Positions 31,456-40,723 are shown, counted from the stretch's first letter. The stretch: DNA of 44,693 bases from UBA10908 sp964608965 (GCA_964608965.1 CAZSPZ010000014.1:1-44693); one strand, 5' to 3'. Notes: a model not told the origin generated them from the sequence alone. Made by a program: numbers and translations.

Positions 31456-32532
31456 CTATTTATACGTTCTGGTAACATCGTCGCTTGTAAAAAGTTTTAG
31501 GAAAGCACCGTAATCAGGCATAAAGTCCATGGTGTCTCCCAATTTGTAGTTCTGCCCCGATACATCTACCAGCAAATGATCCGAAGAACCGCCCAGAATC
31601 TCTGTGTTTGCATCCAGCGGCGTCAATCCGTCCGGATTGGTGTCCTGCTTTCCTACCGCAAGGATTGCTCTGTCTATTATACCACGATCTTCGTAAGAAG
31701 GAACTTGTCCAAATGCATCTACGCCGACTTCGCCGATGGGAAGAGACGGCTTTTTTTTGAGTTCGATGATTTGCGCACGAAGGATAACGGCATCGTTGTG
31801 CGTGCCTTCTATGCGGTTTGTATAGGCCGTTTCGTTGCCGAGGATAAAGGATTCGCCCAGCCGCAGGTTATTGATACCTGCGGGCAGCTCCTTCTTGGGA
31901 ATAAGGTAAACGGAGCTGCTGTTGCCGCCCGAAACCATGGCCAGCTTTGTGCTGAATTTGGCCTCGATGCGGGCGGCAAGCTGGGCGAGCAAACCCAGGT
32001 TGTCGCTTTTTGGTATGATTGCCCCGTAGCACGTCAAATTGGTGCCGATGCCAAATAAGCTGATGTGGCGCATTTTTAGAATCTCGTCGCACACAGCCAT
32101 CATCGCGGCTTCGTCTTTATAAAACATTCCTTCTCTCAAATCTCCCAAATCGATCATCAGGAGGACTTTGTGCGTTTTGTTCTGTTTTCCCGCTTCGGTA
32201 TCCAAAAGCCTTATCGTCTGGATTTCCGAATTTAAAGAGATGTCGGCAAAACGAACGACCTCTTCTATTTCTCCCATCATCGGAAGCCGCAGCAGCACGG
32301 TTTCTTTGCCCATCATATGCGCTTTATCCGAATAGGTGGAAATGTTTTTGATGCGGGAATCCGCCAAATAGTCTACCGAGTCGCTTTTCAGCAGTTCTCC
32401 TACGATTCGCTCGTCCGCGCAAAAGCTCTTTGTAACAATCATCAACGAACAATTGCCTTCTTTTGCAAGAGCGCTCACTGCCTCTAAGTTTTCGTTGAGC
32501 TTTTTCAGGTCTATGATCAATTGCGGATACAT
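31456..32532 (-). CDS. orr: Ornithine racemase
   Basis: 358 residues of the alanine-racemase N-terminal-domain family (fold-type III PLP). Lys35 in LMIVTKSFCAD is the expected Schiff-base lysine, and the protein is shorter than ordinary alanine racemase as in known Orr. It converts L-ornithine to D-ornithine, the substrate of the 4,5-aminomutase encoded upstream in the operon. The ATG at 32532 has GGAGG 9 nt upstream; the longer frame to 32577 lies inside eamA. One nt separates it from eamA. The function rests largely on the ora/ort context, which is unambiguous. Confidence 0.93.
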   Translation of the reverse strand: MYPQLIIDLKKLNENLEAVSALAKEGNCSLMIVTKSFCADERIVGELLKSDSVDYLADSRIKNISTYSDKAHMMGKETVLLRLPMMGEIEEVVRFADISLNSEIQTIRLLDTEAGKQNKTHKVLLMIDLGDLREGMFYKDEAAMMAVCDEILKMRHISLFGIGTNLTCYGAIIPKSDNLGLLAQLAARIEAKFSTKLAMVSGGNSSSVYLIPKKELPAGINNLRLGESFILGNETAYTNRIEGTHNDAVILRAQIIELKKKPSLPIGEVGVDAFGQVPSYEDRGIIDRAILAVGKQDTNPDGLTPLDANTEILGGSSDHLLVDVSGQNYKLGDTMDFMPDYGAFLKLFTSDDVTRTYK

Positions 32533-32533
32533 A

Positions 32534-33406
32534 TCAATTTTCCTCCTTAAGCTTCTTGCTGTCTTGTACGGTCCCAATAGAAAATACCGTCAGGGAAATA
32601 GTTATAAATATCAACAACACAATTTTTTCCGGAGTGAATGTCTCTCCAAAAAAAAGGCCGCATAACATGGTGATGGCAGGGGATATGTACTGCGTAAACC
32701 CCAGCGTAATGTAGGGAATATTGTTGACGGCGCTCGCGTATAATATCAGCGGCAAAGCCGTCACGATACCTGTTCCCATCAGTAAAAATACTTCCGTTAA
32801 AGACAAAGCCACGACGGTATCCCGCATAAATGCAGCCATTGCAAACAAAGCGAAAGGCGTAAGAATCATGCTCTCGATGCAAATGCTCACCGCCGGATCC
32901 ACTTTCACTCTTTTCTTGATCGTGCCGTAAAGCGTAAAGCTGATGCCCAGCACAATGCCGATGAAAGGAACCGTTCCGTAGCTGAATACGGAAATCAGAA
33001 CGCCCGCAAGCGCGATAAAAACAGCTGCCACCTGCATTTTTCCGCTCTTTTCTCCGAATCCATAGACAGATATCGCAAAGACCATCAGCGGCGCCATAAA
33101 GTAGCCCAGACTGGCATCCAGCATTCGTTCGTGCCCCATCGCCCAAATATATACGCCCCAATTAAAGGAAATCATAAACGCCGCGGGCAACAGATGCATC
33201 ATTGTCGTACGGTTTTTTATTGTCTCTTTAAAAAGATGCCACTTCCTGGTCAGACCGACAAGAATCACTGAAAAAACCGTGGCAAATATGATTCTGCTGC
33301 ACAAGACAAACACAGCGTCCATATAACCGAGCATATGCCAGTAAATGCTGCTGAATCCCCATATCGTGTTGCAGAGCAGGGCTATATATAAATGTTTTTT
33401 AGACAT
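32534..33406 (-). CDS. EamA/RarD-type drug/metabolite transporter
   Basis: 290 residues, ten predicted membrane segments arranged as two EamA repeats (N-terminal IALLCNTIWGFSSIYWHMLG; second repeat from FIGIVLGISFTLYGTIKKR). The RarD subgroup is suggested by the length and the TIWGFSSIYW start. It overlaps mutL by 8 nt and is followed by orr after 1 nt, so it is inside the ornithine operon. Such proteins export or import amino acids and related amines; here ornithine uptake, or alanine export, would fit. Known ornithine clusters often carry an NhaC-type antiporter instead (from memory). Confidence 0.88.
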   Translation of the reverse strand: MSKKHLYIALLCNTIWGFSSIYWHMLGYMDAVFVLCSRIIFATVFSVILVGLTRKWHLFKETIKNRTTMMHLLPAAFMISFNWGVYIWAMGHERMLDASLGYFMAPLMVFAISVYGFGEKSGKMQVAAVFIALAGVLISVFSYGTVPFIGIVLGISFTLYGTIKKRVKVDPAVSICIESMILTPFALFAMAAFMRDTVVALSLTEVFLLMGTGIVTALPLILYASAVNNIPYITLGFTQYISPAITMLCGLFFGETFTPEKIVLLIFITISLTVFSIGTVQDSKKLKEEN

Positions 33407-34952
33407 GCACTTCCTTCTTTTCTATCGGTTTATATTCTCCGTCTACGAGCTCCCACCCATGTTCGGCCAGATGTTGCCTCTCTTCTTCTTCGTTCTTTTC
33501 CTTGGCCAGTCTTTCTTCTTCCAGCTTGTCCAGTTCGATTTGATAGGCGAGCTTATTCTTTGCGCCCGTTTTATTTTTTTCGGAAAATTTTATTCCGAAA
33601 CTTTTTTCCAAAAGGCCTATGGCGCCTGCCTTGTGTCTTTTGGACAATACGCCCAGCGAAGCCATAATATAATCGTTATCGATTAAGATTTCAGCCTTAT
33701 CTGTAGGGAAGAGACGAAGTCCTGTTTCGTTGCTGTCGGCGATTTTTTTTAGAATTCTGATTCGCCCCGGCAATCTTGTCAGAGCCCCTCCGGTTCCGAT
33801 AATATATTTAATCTGTGTCAGGTCTTTCCCTTCGGCCACCGTGCTTCTGCCGGACGGTCCGAAGATGTAGCGGATTTGCCCCGCATGTCTTTCGACAGAA
33901 GTAAGCACCGCTTCTTCGGTAAGGCGTTCCACAAAACGTATTTCATCCTCGTTTTTAGGTATGGCCTTATATTCAGCCATCACTTTATCCAAATCTATAT
34001 CTGAAAGTTCTTCCCGCAGCTTTTCTTCGCCGATGGTACTCACTATATTTCTCATATTTACATAAACGCCCAGATCGCCTTCGACCGTTCTCTTTGCTTT
34101 AGGTTCCGGATTGATGAGGATTCTTGCAATCTGCTCGGATTCTTCTGCGACAGAATGAACGTCGGTCGTAGCGCCGCCCACATCCAGCGTCACAACATTT
34201 CCCAGACACTCGTTTAAAATTTTTGTGCATTCCATCACGGCGCCCGGCGTAGGAATAATCGGTCCGTTTACCATATCCCTTACATGCTCCATTCCCGGGG
34301 CATTTGTAATATGATCTTCGAAAGCATCCTGTATGATCTTTCTTGCAGGCTCGACATTTAAATCGTCTATTCTGGGATAAACATTTTCCACGATATAAAG
34401 CTTCTGACCGCTTTCCTCGTCGAAAATCAACTTCATTTCCTCTTGGTTTTCAATGTTTCCGGCATAGATGACAGGAGTGGTAAGGCCCATGCTTCTTATC
34501 ATTTCCGCATTGTAAACAGCGGTGTCTCTTTCTCCGTAATCGACGCCTCCGGCTATCAATATTAAATTCGGCTTTACTTCTTTAATTTTCTGAAGATCCG
34601 TACGTCGAAGCTTTCCTGCCGTAATGTAGTGAATGATGCCGCCGGCGCCCAAGGCTGCCTCTTTGGCCGCTCTTGCTGTCATGTCGTACACCAGGCCGTG
34701 AACGGTCATCTTTAATCCACCCGCCGCCGAACTGGTTGCGAGCATTTCACCGTATTCCAATGAATCGATCCCTTTGCGTTCGCACAGATCTTTGATCGCC
34801 TCGGACAATCCGATTCGGACATCCCCGTCTAAAACAGAAGTGGGAGCCTGGCCTTGAGCGAAAAATTCGGGGCTTTCCGAATCCAGCCCCGTAAATGCAT
34901 TGACAACAGTTGTGGTGGATCCTATTTCAGCTACTAAAACATCTACTTTCAT
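33399..34952 (-). CDS. MutL/GlmL-family protein, probable reactivator of ornithine aminomutase
   Basis: 517 residues of the ASKHA-type family first named for glutamate mutase clusters. N-terminal EIGSTTTVVNAF, GGVDYGERDTAVYNAE and VVTLDVGGATTDVHSVAE are nucleotide-binding phosphate motifs. The last 50 residues are a highly charged, coiled-coil-like tail. Homologues accompany B12-dependent aminomutases and probably exchange damaged cobalamin on OraE. The ATG at 34952 (beginning MKVDVLVAEIG) has GGAG 5 nt upstream; the frame to 35033 would start inside an intergenic hairpin. It is not the DNA mismatch protein MutL. Confidence 0.9.
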   Translation of the reverse strand: MKVDVLVAEIGSTTTVVNAFTGLDSESPEFFAQGQAPTSVLDGDVRIGLSEAIKDLCERKGIDSLEYGEMLATSSAAGGLKMTVHGLVYDMTARAAKEAALGAGGIIHYITAGKLRRTDLQKIKEVKPNLILIAGGVDYGERDTAVYNAEMIRSMGLTTPVIYAGNIENQEEMKLIFDEESGQKLYIVENVYPRIDDLNVEPARKIIQDAFEDHITNAPGMEHVRDMVNGPIIPTPGAVMECTKILNECLGNVVTLDVGGATTDVHSVAEESEQIARILINPEPKAKRTVEGDLGVYVNMRNIVSTIGEEKLREELSDIDLDKVMAEYKAIPKNEDEIRFVERLTEEAVLTSVERHAGQIRYIFGPSGRSTVAEGKDLTQIKYIIGTGGALTRLPGRIRILKKIADSNETGLRLFPTDKAEILIDNDYIMASLGVLSKRHKAGAIGLLEKSFGIKFSEKNKTGAKNKLAYQIELDKLEEERLAKEKNEEEERQHLAEHGWELVDGEYKPIEKKEVHV

Positions 34953-34976
34953 GACTTCTCCGTTTATTTCTATTTT

Positions 34977-35033
34977 ATGCAGAAACCGCCCCGGCTGTTT
35001 TACATTGTAACAGCTTGGAGGCAGTTTCTGCAT
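34977..35033. repeat. Intergenic hairpin between oraE and mutL
   Basis: Imperfect inverted repeat over 57 nt: ATGCAGAAAC and GCC (34977-34989) against GGC and GTTTCTGCAT (35020-35033), plus an inner CTGTT/AACAG pair. On the operon strand it is not followed by T residues, so it is unlikely to terminate. It could stabilise the upstream oraE message or be an RNase processing point. Confidence 0.6.
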
Positions 35034-35046
35034 CGTTTATTTTTTT

Positions 35047-37263
35047 TTATTTATTGTTTCTCTTTTCGCGGCGCTTTTCAATAAGAGCAGTCGCTACATC
35101 GATACCGTGAGAGTTTCTTCCAAAACCCGCATCGATGCCTGTTTTTAATGCTTCTTCGGGTATAACCTGAGTTCCGCCGCAAAGAATAATCACATCGTCT
35201 CTGATTCCTTTTTCCACGGCAAGTTCATGAATTCTCTTCATGTTCTTGTAGTGGATATTGTCGTGGGAAATGATGGTGGAAGCCAAAATGGCTTCAGCTT
35301 TTAATTCCACGGCAGCATCTACAAGTTTTTCCACGGAGCAAGAGGTTCCGAGGTAATTGATTTCGATGCCGAAACGCTCAATACCGCCATGCTTGATGTC
35401 GATAATTTCCCGAAGTCCCACGGAATGTTCATCTTCTCCGACCGTTGCGCATACGACTTTAAGAGGATGTGCGCTTACGTCTTCGCGAATTTCACTTTCC
35501 GTAAGATATACGGGTTCGGGTGGTATCGTAAGGTCGGCTACATCAATATCGAAAGGAACTCTTCCCTTCAGTTCGATGCGCGTACCCTCGGCTTCCTGCA
35601 TCACTTCTCTGTTAATGACTTCCGGTTCTATAAGGCCGAGCTTTTTACCGATTTCCACGGCAACAACTTCTGCAGTCCTTCTTTCTTCCGGGATGAACAT
35701 GTTCATCATCACGATGCCGTCTGCCATCCATTCCATTTCTGGTTTTACAAGGCTGGAATGTCTGTACTTTTCTACTTCTTTCATACGGACGTTCACGTTG
35801 TCCGTGTCGTCCAGCTCGTCAATGTAGACGATTTTGCTTCTGTCTTCGAAAGTGCAGCCGCCGATGAGCGCGGAAGGATTCTTTGGATCCGCTCCGTATT
35901 GCTCCACATTGTTGTATCCAAAGTGTGCCGTAACGGGTGCCATATAATCTTCGTCTCTTTCGAAAATAAATCCGAAGCCTGTTCCGCCTTCGATTTTACG
36001 GGCAATACCATCGCCGTTTCTTTCCGGATATTTGCCGCTGTCCACAAAGAAGCCATCTTCCACAGCTTTGAAATAGCCGCCGGAGCTGACGATTTCTTCC
36101 ATGAAAAGACAAGCTCTTTCCTTGATTTCTCTGGCTTCTGTTCTTAACGGACCTTCATTTTTCAGTTCGACCATTTCCATGAGTCCGTCCAGTCCCACGA
36201 GCGTTTGTTTTGCCGTGTCGCAGGCCTCGATGTTATAGATATGCCAAGGTACGTTTCTGCCTTCGTCGGGCGTGATCGTGGATTGAATATCCGCCCGGGT
36301 CAGCTTGGAAATCAGCATGTTGAGAACATGGGTAACGGTTGCTTCTCTTGCCGAGGCTTCCATGTATTTTGTGTTCATCTGTGCTCTCATCTTGTACTTT
36401 TTCATGTAGTCGCGAAGAGCTACCGCATAAGGAAGGTCAAGATAGACGCAAGGTGCCGGTGGCGCGGTGGGAGGAACGGTTGACAAACAGATATTGTTCG
36501 GATCCATTCCCACTTTTTCGGAGAACAGGGAGTTGATAGCATGCTGAACGATTAATTCAGGCATAACTTTCCATGCTTCTCTGGCTGTGGCGTTTGCGTT
36601 GTGAGCGCCGTCAATCTGTGCGATGTTAGCCCAGGTCATGATGGTTTTAGACTCGCAGGCGTCAACAAAAGAACGTACACAGTTGATATTCCTATATAAA
36701 ACATTGTACTGCGGATCCTGGTGCGCGCCGTTCATGCCTTCTTCTGCAAACATCACCGCAACGTCCGGTCCCGCAACGCCTGATACATAGGAATGATAGT
36801 TAATAGGACGGCCTACTTCGTCCTCGATCAAATCCAGCGCTTTTCTCTGGGCGCGAACTTGTTTACGTGTAATGGGAACGCCGCCGATACCGGCCGGTGT
36901 GCCTTCGATAATGCCGTCGATATGGGATTGACCCATGGTTCTTATGACCATGATATGGTCTGCTCCATGCCACGCGCCCATTCTCATTCTTCGAATGTCG
37001 TCTTCAAAACGTCCTGAAGCAATTTCTGTTGTAATTGTTTCAGTCGGTTGAGGATCCATATGATCGAAGTATTTAGAAGAGGGCAATCCTACGCTTTGCT
37101 TTAAGGGCGCAGAAAGGTCGTGATAGGCAAAGGGTCCCATTTTAAGATCCGGATCCTTCTTTCTCCATGTCCATCCTGTTCTTCTGGGAACGTATTTGTC
37201 CAGGTCCTTTAATATTTCCTCGACGTCGATTTTCACGTCTTTTTTAAGTTTATCCTGTGCCAT
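35047..37263 (-). CDS. oraE: D-ornithine 4,5-aminomutase, E (large, B12/PLP) subunit
   Basis: 738 residues, the length of known OraE. It moves the delta-amino group of D-ornithine to C4, giving 2,4-diaminopentanoate. The B12-binding motif DEHSVG (611-616) contains His613, the lower cobalt ligand, and Lys624 in DIKHGG is the PLP-anchoring lysine; both sit five residues before the Clostridium sticklandii positions 618 and 629 (from memory). A TIM-barrel core (about 100-500) precedes the Rossmann-like B12 domain. It starts 1 nt after the oraS stop. Adenosylcobalamin is needed, so B12 synthesis or uptake must be elsewhere in the genome. Confidence 0.97.
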   Translation of the reverse strand: MAQDKLKKDVKIDVEEILKDLDKYVPRRTGWTWRKKDPDLKMGPFAYHDLSAPLKQSVGLPSSKYFDHMDPQPTETITTEIASGRFEDDIRRMRMGAWHGADHIMVIRTMGQSHIDGIIEGTPAGIGGVPITRKQVRAQRKALDLIEDEVGRPINYHSYVSGVAGPDVAVMFAEEGMNGAHQDPQYNVLYRNINCVRSFVDACESKTIMTWANIAQIDGAHNANATAREAWKVMPELIVQHAINSLFSEKVGMDPNNICLSTVPPTAPPAPCVYLDLPYAVALRDYMKKYKMRAQMNTKYMEASAREATVTHVLNMLISKLTRADIQSTITPDEGRNVPWHIYNIEACDTAKQTLVGLDGLMEMVELKNEGPLRTEAREIKERACLFMEEIVSSGGYFKAVEDGFFVDSGKYPERNGDGIARKIEGGTGFGFIFERDEDYMAPVTAHFGYNNVEQYGADPKNPSALIGGCTFEDRSKIVYIDELDDTDNVNVRMKEVEKYRHSSLVKPEMEWMADGIVMMNMFIPEERRTAEVVAVEIGKKLGLIEPEVINREVMQEAEGTRIELKGRVPFDIDVADLTIPPEPVYLTESEIREDVSAHPLKVVCATVGEDEHSVGLREIIDIKHGGIERFGIEINYLGTSCSVEKLVDAAVELKAEAILASTIISHDNIHYKNMKRIHELAVEKGIRDDVIILCGGTQVIPEEALKTGIDAGFGRNSHGIDVATALIEKRREKRNNK

Positions 37264-37264
37264 T

Positions 37265-37627
37265 TTACTTCCCTCCCTTAAACATCGCCGCTACTTCGTC
37301 CCAGCCTTTGCCTTGGGCTAAAATATCTCCCGCTTCGGTGATGCTGATATTTTTTGCCTGAGAGTACTTATAAACGCAATTTCCCGCGCCTTTTCCCATA
37401 AGTCCCTTGTCCATGCAGCCTTCTACGATTGCTTGCGTCTTGAGAGAGGAGATTCCCATTCTCATGAGTACCGCTCTTTCGATAGAGGGAGTGGTGTTTT
37501 TCTTACCGAGTTCTAAAAGAGGGTCCACAACCTGCGCTGTGACAGCCCAGAAATGATCATAAAGCTCCTGGTCCGACATGCCGGCAAGATGTTTTCTTCT
37601 CTCCTGAAAATCATCAGCTCTTTTCAT
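37265..37627 (-). CDS. oraS: D-ornithine 4,5-aminomutase, S (small) subunit
   Basis: 120 residues (about 121 in known OraS). The sequence KRADDFQERRKHLAGMSDQELYDHFWAVTAQVVDPLLELGKKNTTPSIERAVLMRMG is characteristic. It binds OraE and is needed for activity. The ATG at 37627 is chosen because GGAG lies 8 nt before it; 13 additional in-frame residues upstream have no site. Gap to ortB is 55 nt and to oraE 1 nt. Confidence 0.95.
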   Translation of the reverse strand: MKRADDFQERRKHLAGMSDQELYDHFWAVTAQVVDPLLELGKKNTTPSIERAVLMRMGISSLKTQAIVEGCMDKGLMGKGAGNCVYKYSQAKNISITEAGDILAQGKGWDEVAAMFKGGK

Positions 37628-37682
37628 CCTTTTTTCTCCTTCGTTGCTAAGGTGACAAGCGGGCATTCGCCCGCTCTGTTAA

Positions 37683-39083
37683 TTATAATCCCAGTACTGA
37701 TTTAACGAATGCCTCGTCGCTCTTTGTCTCTTCCGCTAAAAACGCGATATCCTGCGCTGTCGGATTGGGGTTGTGAGCGGCGCATGCCTTTTTAATAAGA
37801 GAGGATTTCATGCGGTTCAAATCGGCATCCTTGCATTTGATAAAGCTTGGATCTTTGGGCAGAACGATGTTTTCGCCCGGCTTATCTTCGTTTGGATCAC
37901 CAAAATAAATGTTGACGCCGTTGTCTCTTGCGAAATCCAGCTGAGGTTGAATGTGCTTTCCTGCGCCGGTGTATTCTGTTTCGCTTATAACGATAATCGC
38001 ATCTTCGGGCAGTTCCTGTGCCAGAGAAAATGCAGCTGCAAGAGCTGTATTGCCGGCAGGACCTCTTTCAATGCCTTCCAAATTTGCCAAAGCTTCGGTG
38101 ATATAGAATACTTCGCCCTGGGTAACTAAAACATAACGATCCATATAGCGCAAAGGTCTTGCTGCGCTTCTTGGAACATCCGAATGATCCGGATCTGTTG
38201 CATAAGGAACACCAAAGCCGGTGTGTCCTGTCGTGCAGGATTTGCGATTGAATTGCTTATCCGATGCCATGTGAAGTCCTGTTAAATTAATCGATGCGCC
38301 CACGAACTGAGTGTTGGTCGCGCCTGCCTTGATAAGTCCTCTGGCTGTACCGGTGATCATTCCGCCTCCGGCGTTTGTGCATACCACAACGTCCGGATCT
38401 CTTCCGAGTTTTTCTCTGCACTGCATGGCAATTTCGTAACCCAGCGTCTCTACTCCGGCGATGCCGAAAGGAGAATAGAGCGATGCGTTAAAATACTTGG
38501 TGTCTTCTAAAAGCGAAAGGAAACTATAGAAGAGTTCCGGTCCAACGGTAAGCTGAACAACTTCCGCTCCGTATGCTTCGCAGGCTCTTGCTTTTTCGAC
38601 AATTTCCGGTTGGCCTACGCCTCTGGAATCGTAACATTCTTGAACGATAATACACTTTAAACCTTGCATCGCAGCCTGCGATGCAACAGCCGCGCCGTAA
38701 TTTCCGGACGTTGCGGCGATGACGCCTTTGTATCCCAATTTCTTTGCATGGGCAACCGCGCAAGCAGCTCTTCTGGCTTTAAAGCTTCCCGAAGGATTCG
38801 ACGCCTCGTCCTTTGCAAATATTCTGGCACCGAAGCCGGGTTTTGCATACTTTCTGGACAAAGCGGAAATATTTCTCAGTTCCAGCAACGGAGTGTTGCC
38901 CACGCCCGTCAAACTTTGAATTCTGTTCACTTCATCCAATGTATATCCTGTAGCCTTCATAAGGCCTTCGTAGTCGAACTTCACCGAACCGGATTCATAA
39001 TCTTTGTAATCCAGGCCCAGGGCGGTTTTCATAATTTCATTTGATCTTCCCATCACGGAAGCATAATCTTTTGCCAATGCCAT
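37683..39083 (-). CDS. ortB: 2-amino-4-oxopentanoate thiolase, beta subunit (PLP)
   Basis: 466 residues, fold-type II PLP enzyme related to threonine synthase and cysteine synthase. Lys102 in EASNPSGSFKARRA is the PLP lysine, and TSGNYGAAVASQAA forms the substrate and phosphate loop. With OrtA and CoA it splits 2-amino-4-oxopentanoate to acetyl-CoA and alanine, the last step of the pathway. The start overlaps the ortA stop by one base (TAATG), so subunit amounts are coupled. Confidence 0.96.
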   Translation of the reverse strand: MALAKDYASVMGRSNEIMKTALGLDYKDYESGSVKFDYEGLMKATGYTLDEVNRIQSLTGVGNTPLLELRNISALSRKYAKPGFGARIFAKDEASNPSGSFKARRAACAVAHAKKLGYKGVIAATSGNYGAAVASQAAMQGLKCIIVQECYDSRGVGQPEIVEKARACEAYGAEVVQLTVGPELFYSFLSLLEDTKYFNASLYSPFGIAGVETLGYEIAMQCREKLGRDPDVVVCTNAGGGMITGTARGLIKAGATNTQFVGASINLTGLHMASDKQFNRKSCTTGHTGFGVPYATDPDHSDVPRSAARPLRYMDRYVLVTQGEVFYITEALANLEGIERGPAGNTALAAAFSLAQELPEDAIIVISETEYTGAGKHIQPQLDFARDNGVNIYFGDPNEDKPGENIVLPKDPSFIKCKDADLNRMKSSLIKKACAAHNPNPTAQDIAFLAEETKSDEAFVKSVLGL

Positions 39084-39382
39084 TATTTGTCACCTCCGTA
39101 CATGATTTCTCTTAATTGCTTATCGATTTGGATAAGCTCAGGTACGAATTTCCCATAGCTGTGGGTATAGTACGGATTGATCTCTATCAGTTTGCCTTTT
39201 GCAATTCTTCCGACCGCGGTTTCAACGGAAACTTCGTCTCCGATTTCGGCATCTTCCTGCAGAAAACCTTTTGTCCACATTTCCAAAGGCACCAGCTTGG
39301 TGTCATCGGGGATGTTGGGGGATCTATCGGAAGGGTTGAGTACAATTGTATGGATGCGTACCCATTCGCCTTTTTTAACCAT
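39083..39382 (-). CDS. ortA: 2-amino-4-oxopentanoate thiolase, alpha subunit
   Basis: 99 residues, usual length of OrtA. Segments GEWVRIHTIVLNPSDRSPNIPDDTKLVPLEMWTKGFL and AEIGDEVSVETAVGRIAKGKLIEINPYYTHSYG are conserved in this small protein. It forms the thiolase with OrtB and has no clear independent catalytic motif. ATG follows AGGAGG. The ord gene ends 76 nt upstream. Confidence 0.94.
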   Translation of the reverse strand: MVKKGEWVRIHTIVLNPSDRSPNIPDDTKLVPLEMWTKGFLQEDAEIGDEVSVETAVGRIAKGKLIEINPYYTHSYGKFVPELIQIDKQLREIMYGGDK

Positions 39383-39404
39383 TATATTTTCCTCCTACCA
39401 GTGT

Positions 39405-39440
39405 TATATAGGGGACGACATGACATCGCCCCCCTATAAG
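39405..39440. repeat. Hairpin between ord and ortA
   Basis: TATAGGGG (39407-39414) pairs with CCCCTATA (39431-39438), with CGA/TCG inside. It lies just upstream of the ortA ribosome binding site. No T run follows in operon direction, so a message-stability or partial attenuation role is more likely than full termination. Confidence 0.6.
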
Positions 39441-39458
39441 TGTATTCAATAGTTTTTT

Positions 39459-40520
39459 TTATTTGACGATTTTGCAATCCGGGCAAATAAGATCTCTCAT
39501 GTCTCCCATAATTGCTCTGGGCACAGGAAGGTCTATCATTGTATGAAGTCCGGGTCTTGCGTTGATAACCTGGGGAATCATGTTGACGCACATTGCGATG
39601 GTTCCGATTCCTCCCGGTGTTTCCGGAGAATTGACCATGTTGACGTTTGGTGTTCCCTTAATAATAACGTAATCGCCTGTTTTTACGCCGACCTGTTCGG
39701 GTTCAATCTGTTGCGGGTGATCCATATGGATAAGATTCTTTCCGCCGTTTACAAAGCCTTCGCCCTTCATTGCTACGCCTGCAACATTGCCGGCCTTTGC
39801 AAATCCGTATTCGGATTTTCTGTCAACGTCTGTCATGATCGGATCCATGGTTGTTTCCACTTTGTCCACTTTCCAGCCGATAGCGTCTGCGATCATTTGA
39901 ATGGATTCGTGGAAGCCTACATGTCCGGAAAGATGTCCGGTCTTAACGCCTTCGATAAAATCTTCCTTTGTGATGCCGATTCCCTGCTCAATCATAACTG
40001 CGGGGCCAAACGGAGAAAGACTGTTTACTCTTCTTGCGGTGATTTCTTCTACTTCTTCGCAGATACCTGTCCAAAGAACGACTAAAAGATCCATGATATG
40101 TCCGGGATTGACGCCTGTACCCAAAATGGATACGCCGTTTGCTTTTGCAATTTCGTCGAGCTTCTTTGCAAGTTCAGGTTCCTGAGCCTGAGGATAAGAC
40201 ATTTCTTCTGCGGAAGAAACGACGTTGATTCCCTGCTCCAAAATAAATTTCAGTCTGTCAAAAGCTGTCTTTGTAAAAGAGTCTGTGCATGTCAAAACTA
40301 CGTCTGCAGCGCCTCTTTTAATCACGTCTTCGGGTGTTCCGATAATAACGTCGGGTCTGTCGCCTCTTGGAGTTTTGATAAAGTCGTACATGGATTTACC
40401 GACTTTAGCGCCCCTGCCTGCTACGCCAACGATGTCTACACCCTTCTTCTTTAAGAGCATATCGGCCATGCCGCCACCCATAGCGCCAAGACCCCAAATG
40501 ATTACTTTTACATTATTCAT
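39459..40520 (-). CDS. ord: 2,4-diaminopentanoate dehydrogenase
   Basis: 353 residues. N-terminal Rossmann fold IIWGLGAMGGGMADMLLKKKGVDIVGVAGRG binds NAD(P)H. It deaminates 2,4-diaminopentanoate oxidatively to 2-amino-4-oxopentanoate, releasing ammonia and reducing equivalents. The protein belongs to the dihydrodipicolinate-reductase-like dehydrogenase group. It is first gene of the operon, about 77 nt behind the sigma-54 transcription start. Order ord-ortA-ortB-oraS-oraE is the known clostridial order. Confidence 0.95.
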   Translation of the reverse strand: MNNVKVIIWGLGAMGGGMADMLLKKKGVDIVGVAGRGAKVGKSMYDFIKTPRGDRPDVIIGTPEDVIKRGAADVVLTCTDSFTKTAFDRLKFILEQGINVVSSAEEMSYPQAQEPELAKKLDEIAKANGVSILGTGVNPGHIMDLLVVLWTGICEEVEEITARRVNSLSPFGPAVMIEQGIGITKEDFIEGVKTGHLSGHVGFHESIQMIADAIGWKVDKVETTMDPIMTDVDRKSEYGFAKAGNVAGVAMKGEGFVNGGKNLIHMDHPQQIEPEQVGVKTGDYVIIKGTPNVNMVNSPETPGGIGTIAMCVNMIPQVINARPGLHTMIDLPVPRAIMGDMRDLICPDCKIVK

Positions 40521-40607
40521 TTCTTTTCCTCCACTTCTTCTATCAAGCTTATGCCTGTGATAACAAAACTTTTACGCGAATCGCGCTTTCTTACACAGAT
40601 ATAATAA

Positions 40608-40623
40608 AGCAAGAAGCGTGCCA
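40608..40623 (-). promoter_or_regulatory. Sigma-54 promoter of the ornithine operon
   Basis: Minus strand TGGCACGCTTCTTGCT fits the TGGCACG-N4-TTGCW consensus fully, with GG and GC 10 nt apart. Start is expected near 40597, leader about 77 nt. Confidence 0.93.
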
Positions 40624-40686
40624 AATGCATTTTGTGCAATGGCAACGCTTCCGGACGGACATATAGTGTTATATGGGAAGATTGGT

Positions 40687-40721
40687 GCAAAATTATTTGC
40701 TTTTAATGCAAAATTATTTGC
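40687..40721. promoter_or_regulatory. Tandem palindromic activator sites before the ornithine operon
   Basis: Two copies of GCAAAATTATTTGC, at 40687-40700 and 40708-40721, spaced 21 bp (two helical turns) within a direct repeat. They lie 64-113 nt upstream of the sigma-54 promoter. A near-identical site, GCAAATTTATTTGC, is in the regulator leader (42125-42138). Confidence 0.78.
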
Positions 40722-40723
40722 TT

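Noticed and set aside
32547..33161. 204-codon open frame in another frame of eamA
   Set aside because: Same strand but out of frame with the clear ten-helix EamA protein, and low-complexity composition.
33399..34952. DNA mismatch-repair MutL
   Set aside because: Only the family nickname is shared. The motifs are of the ASKHA-type GlmL/MutL family that accompanies B12 mutases.
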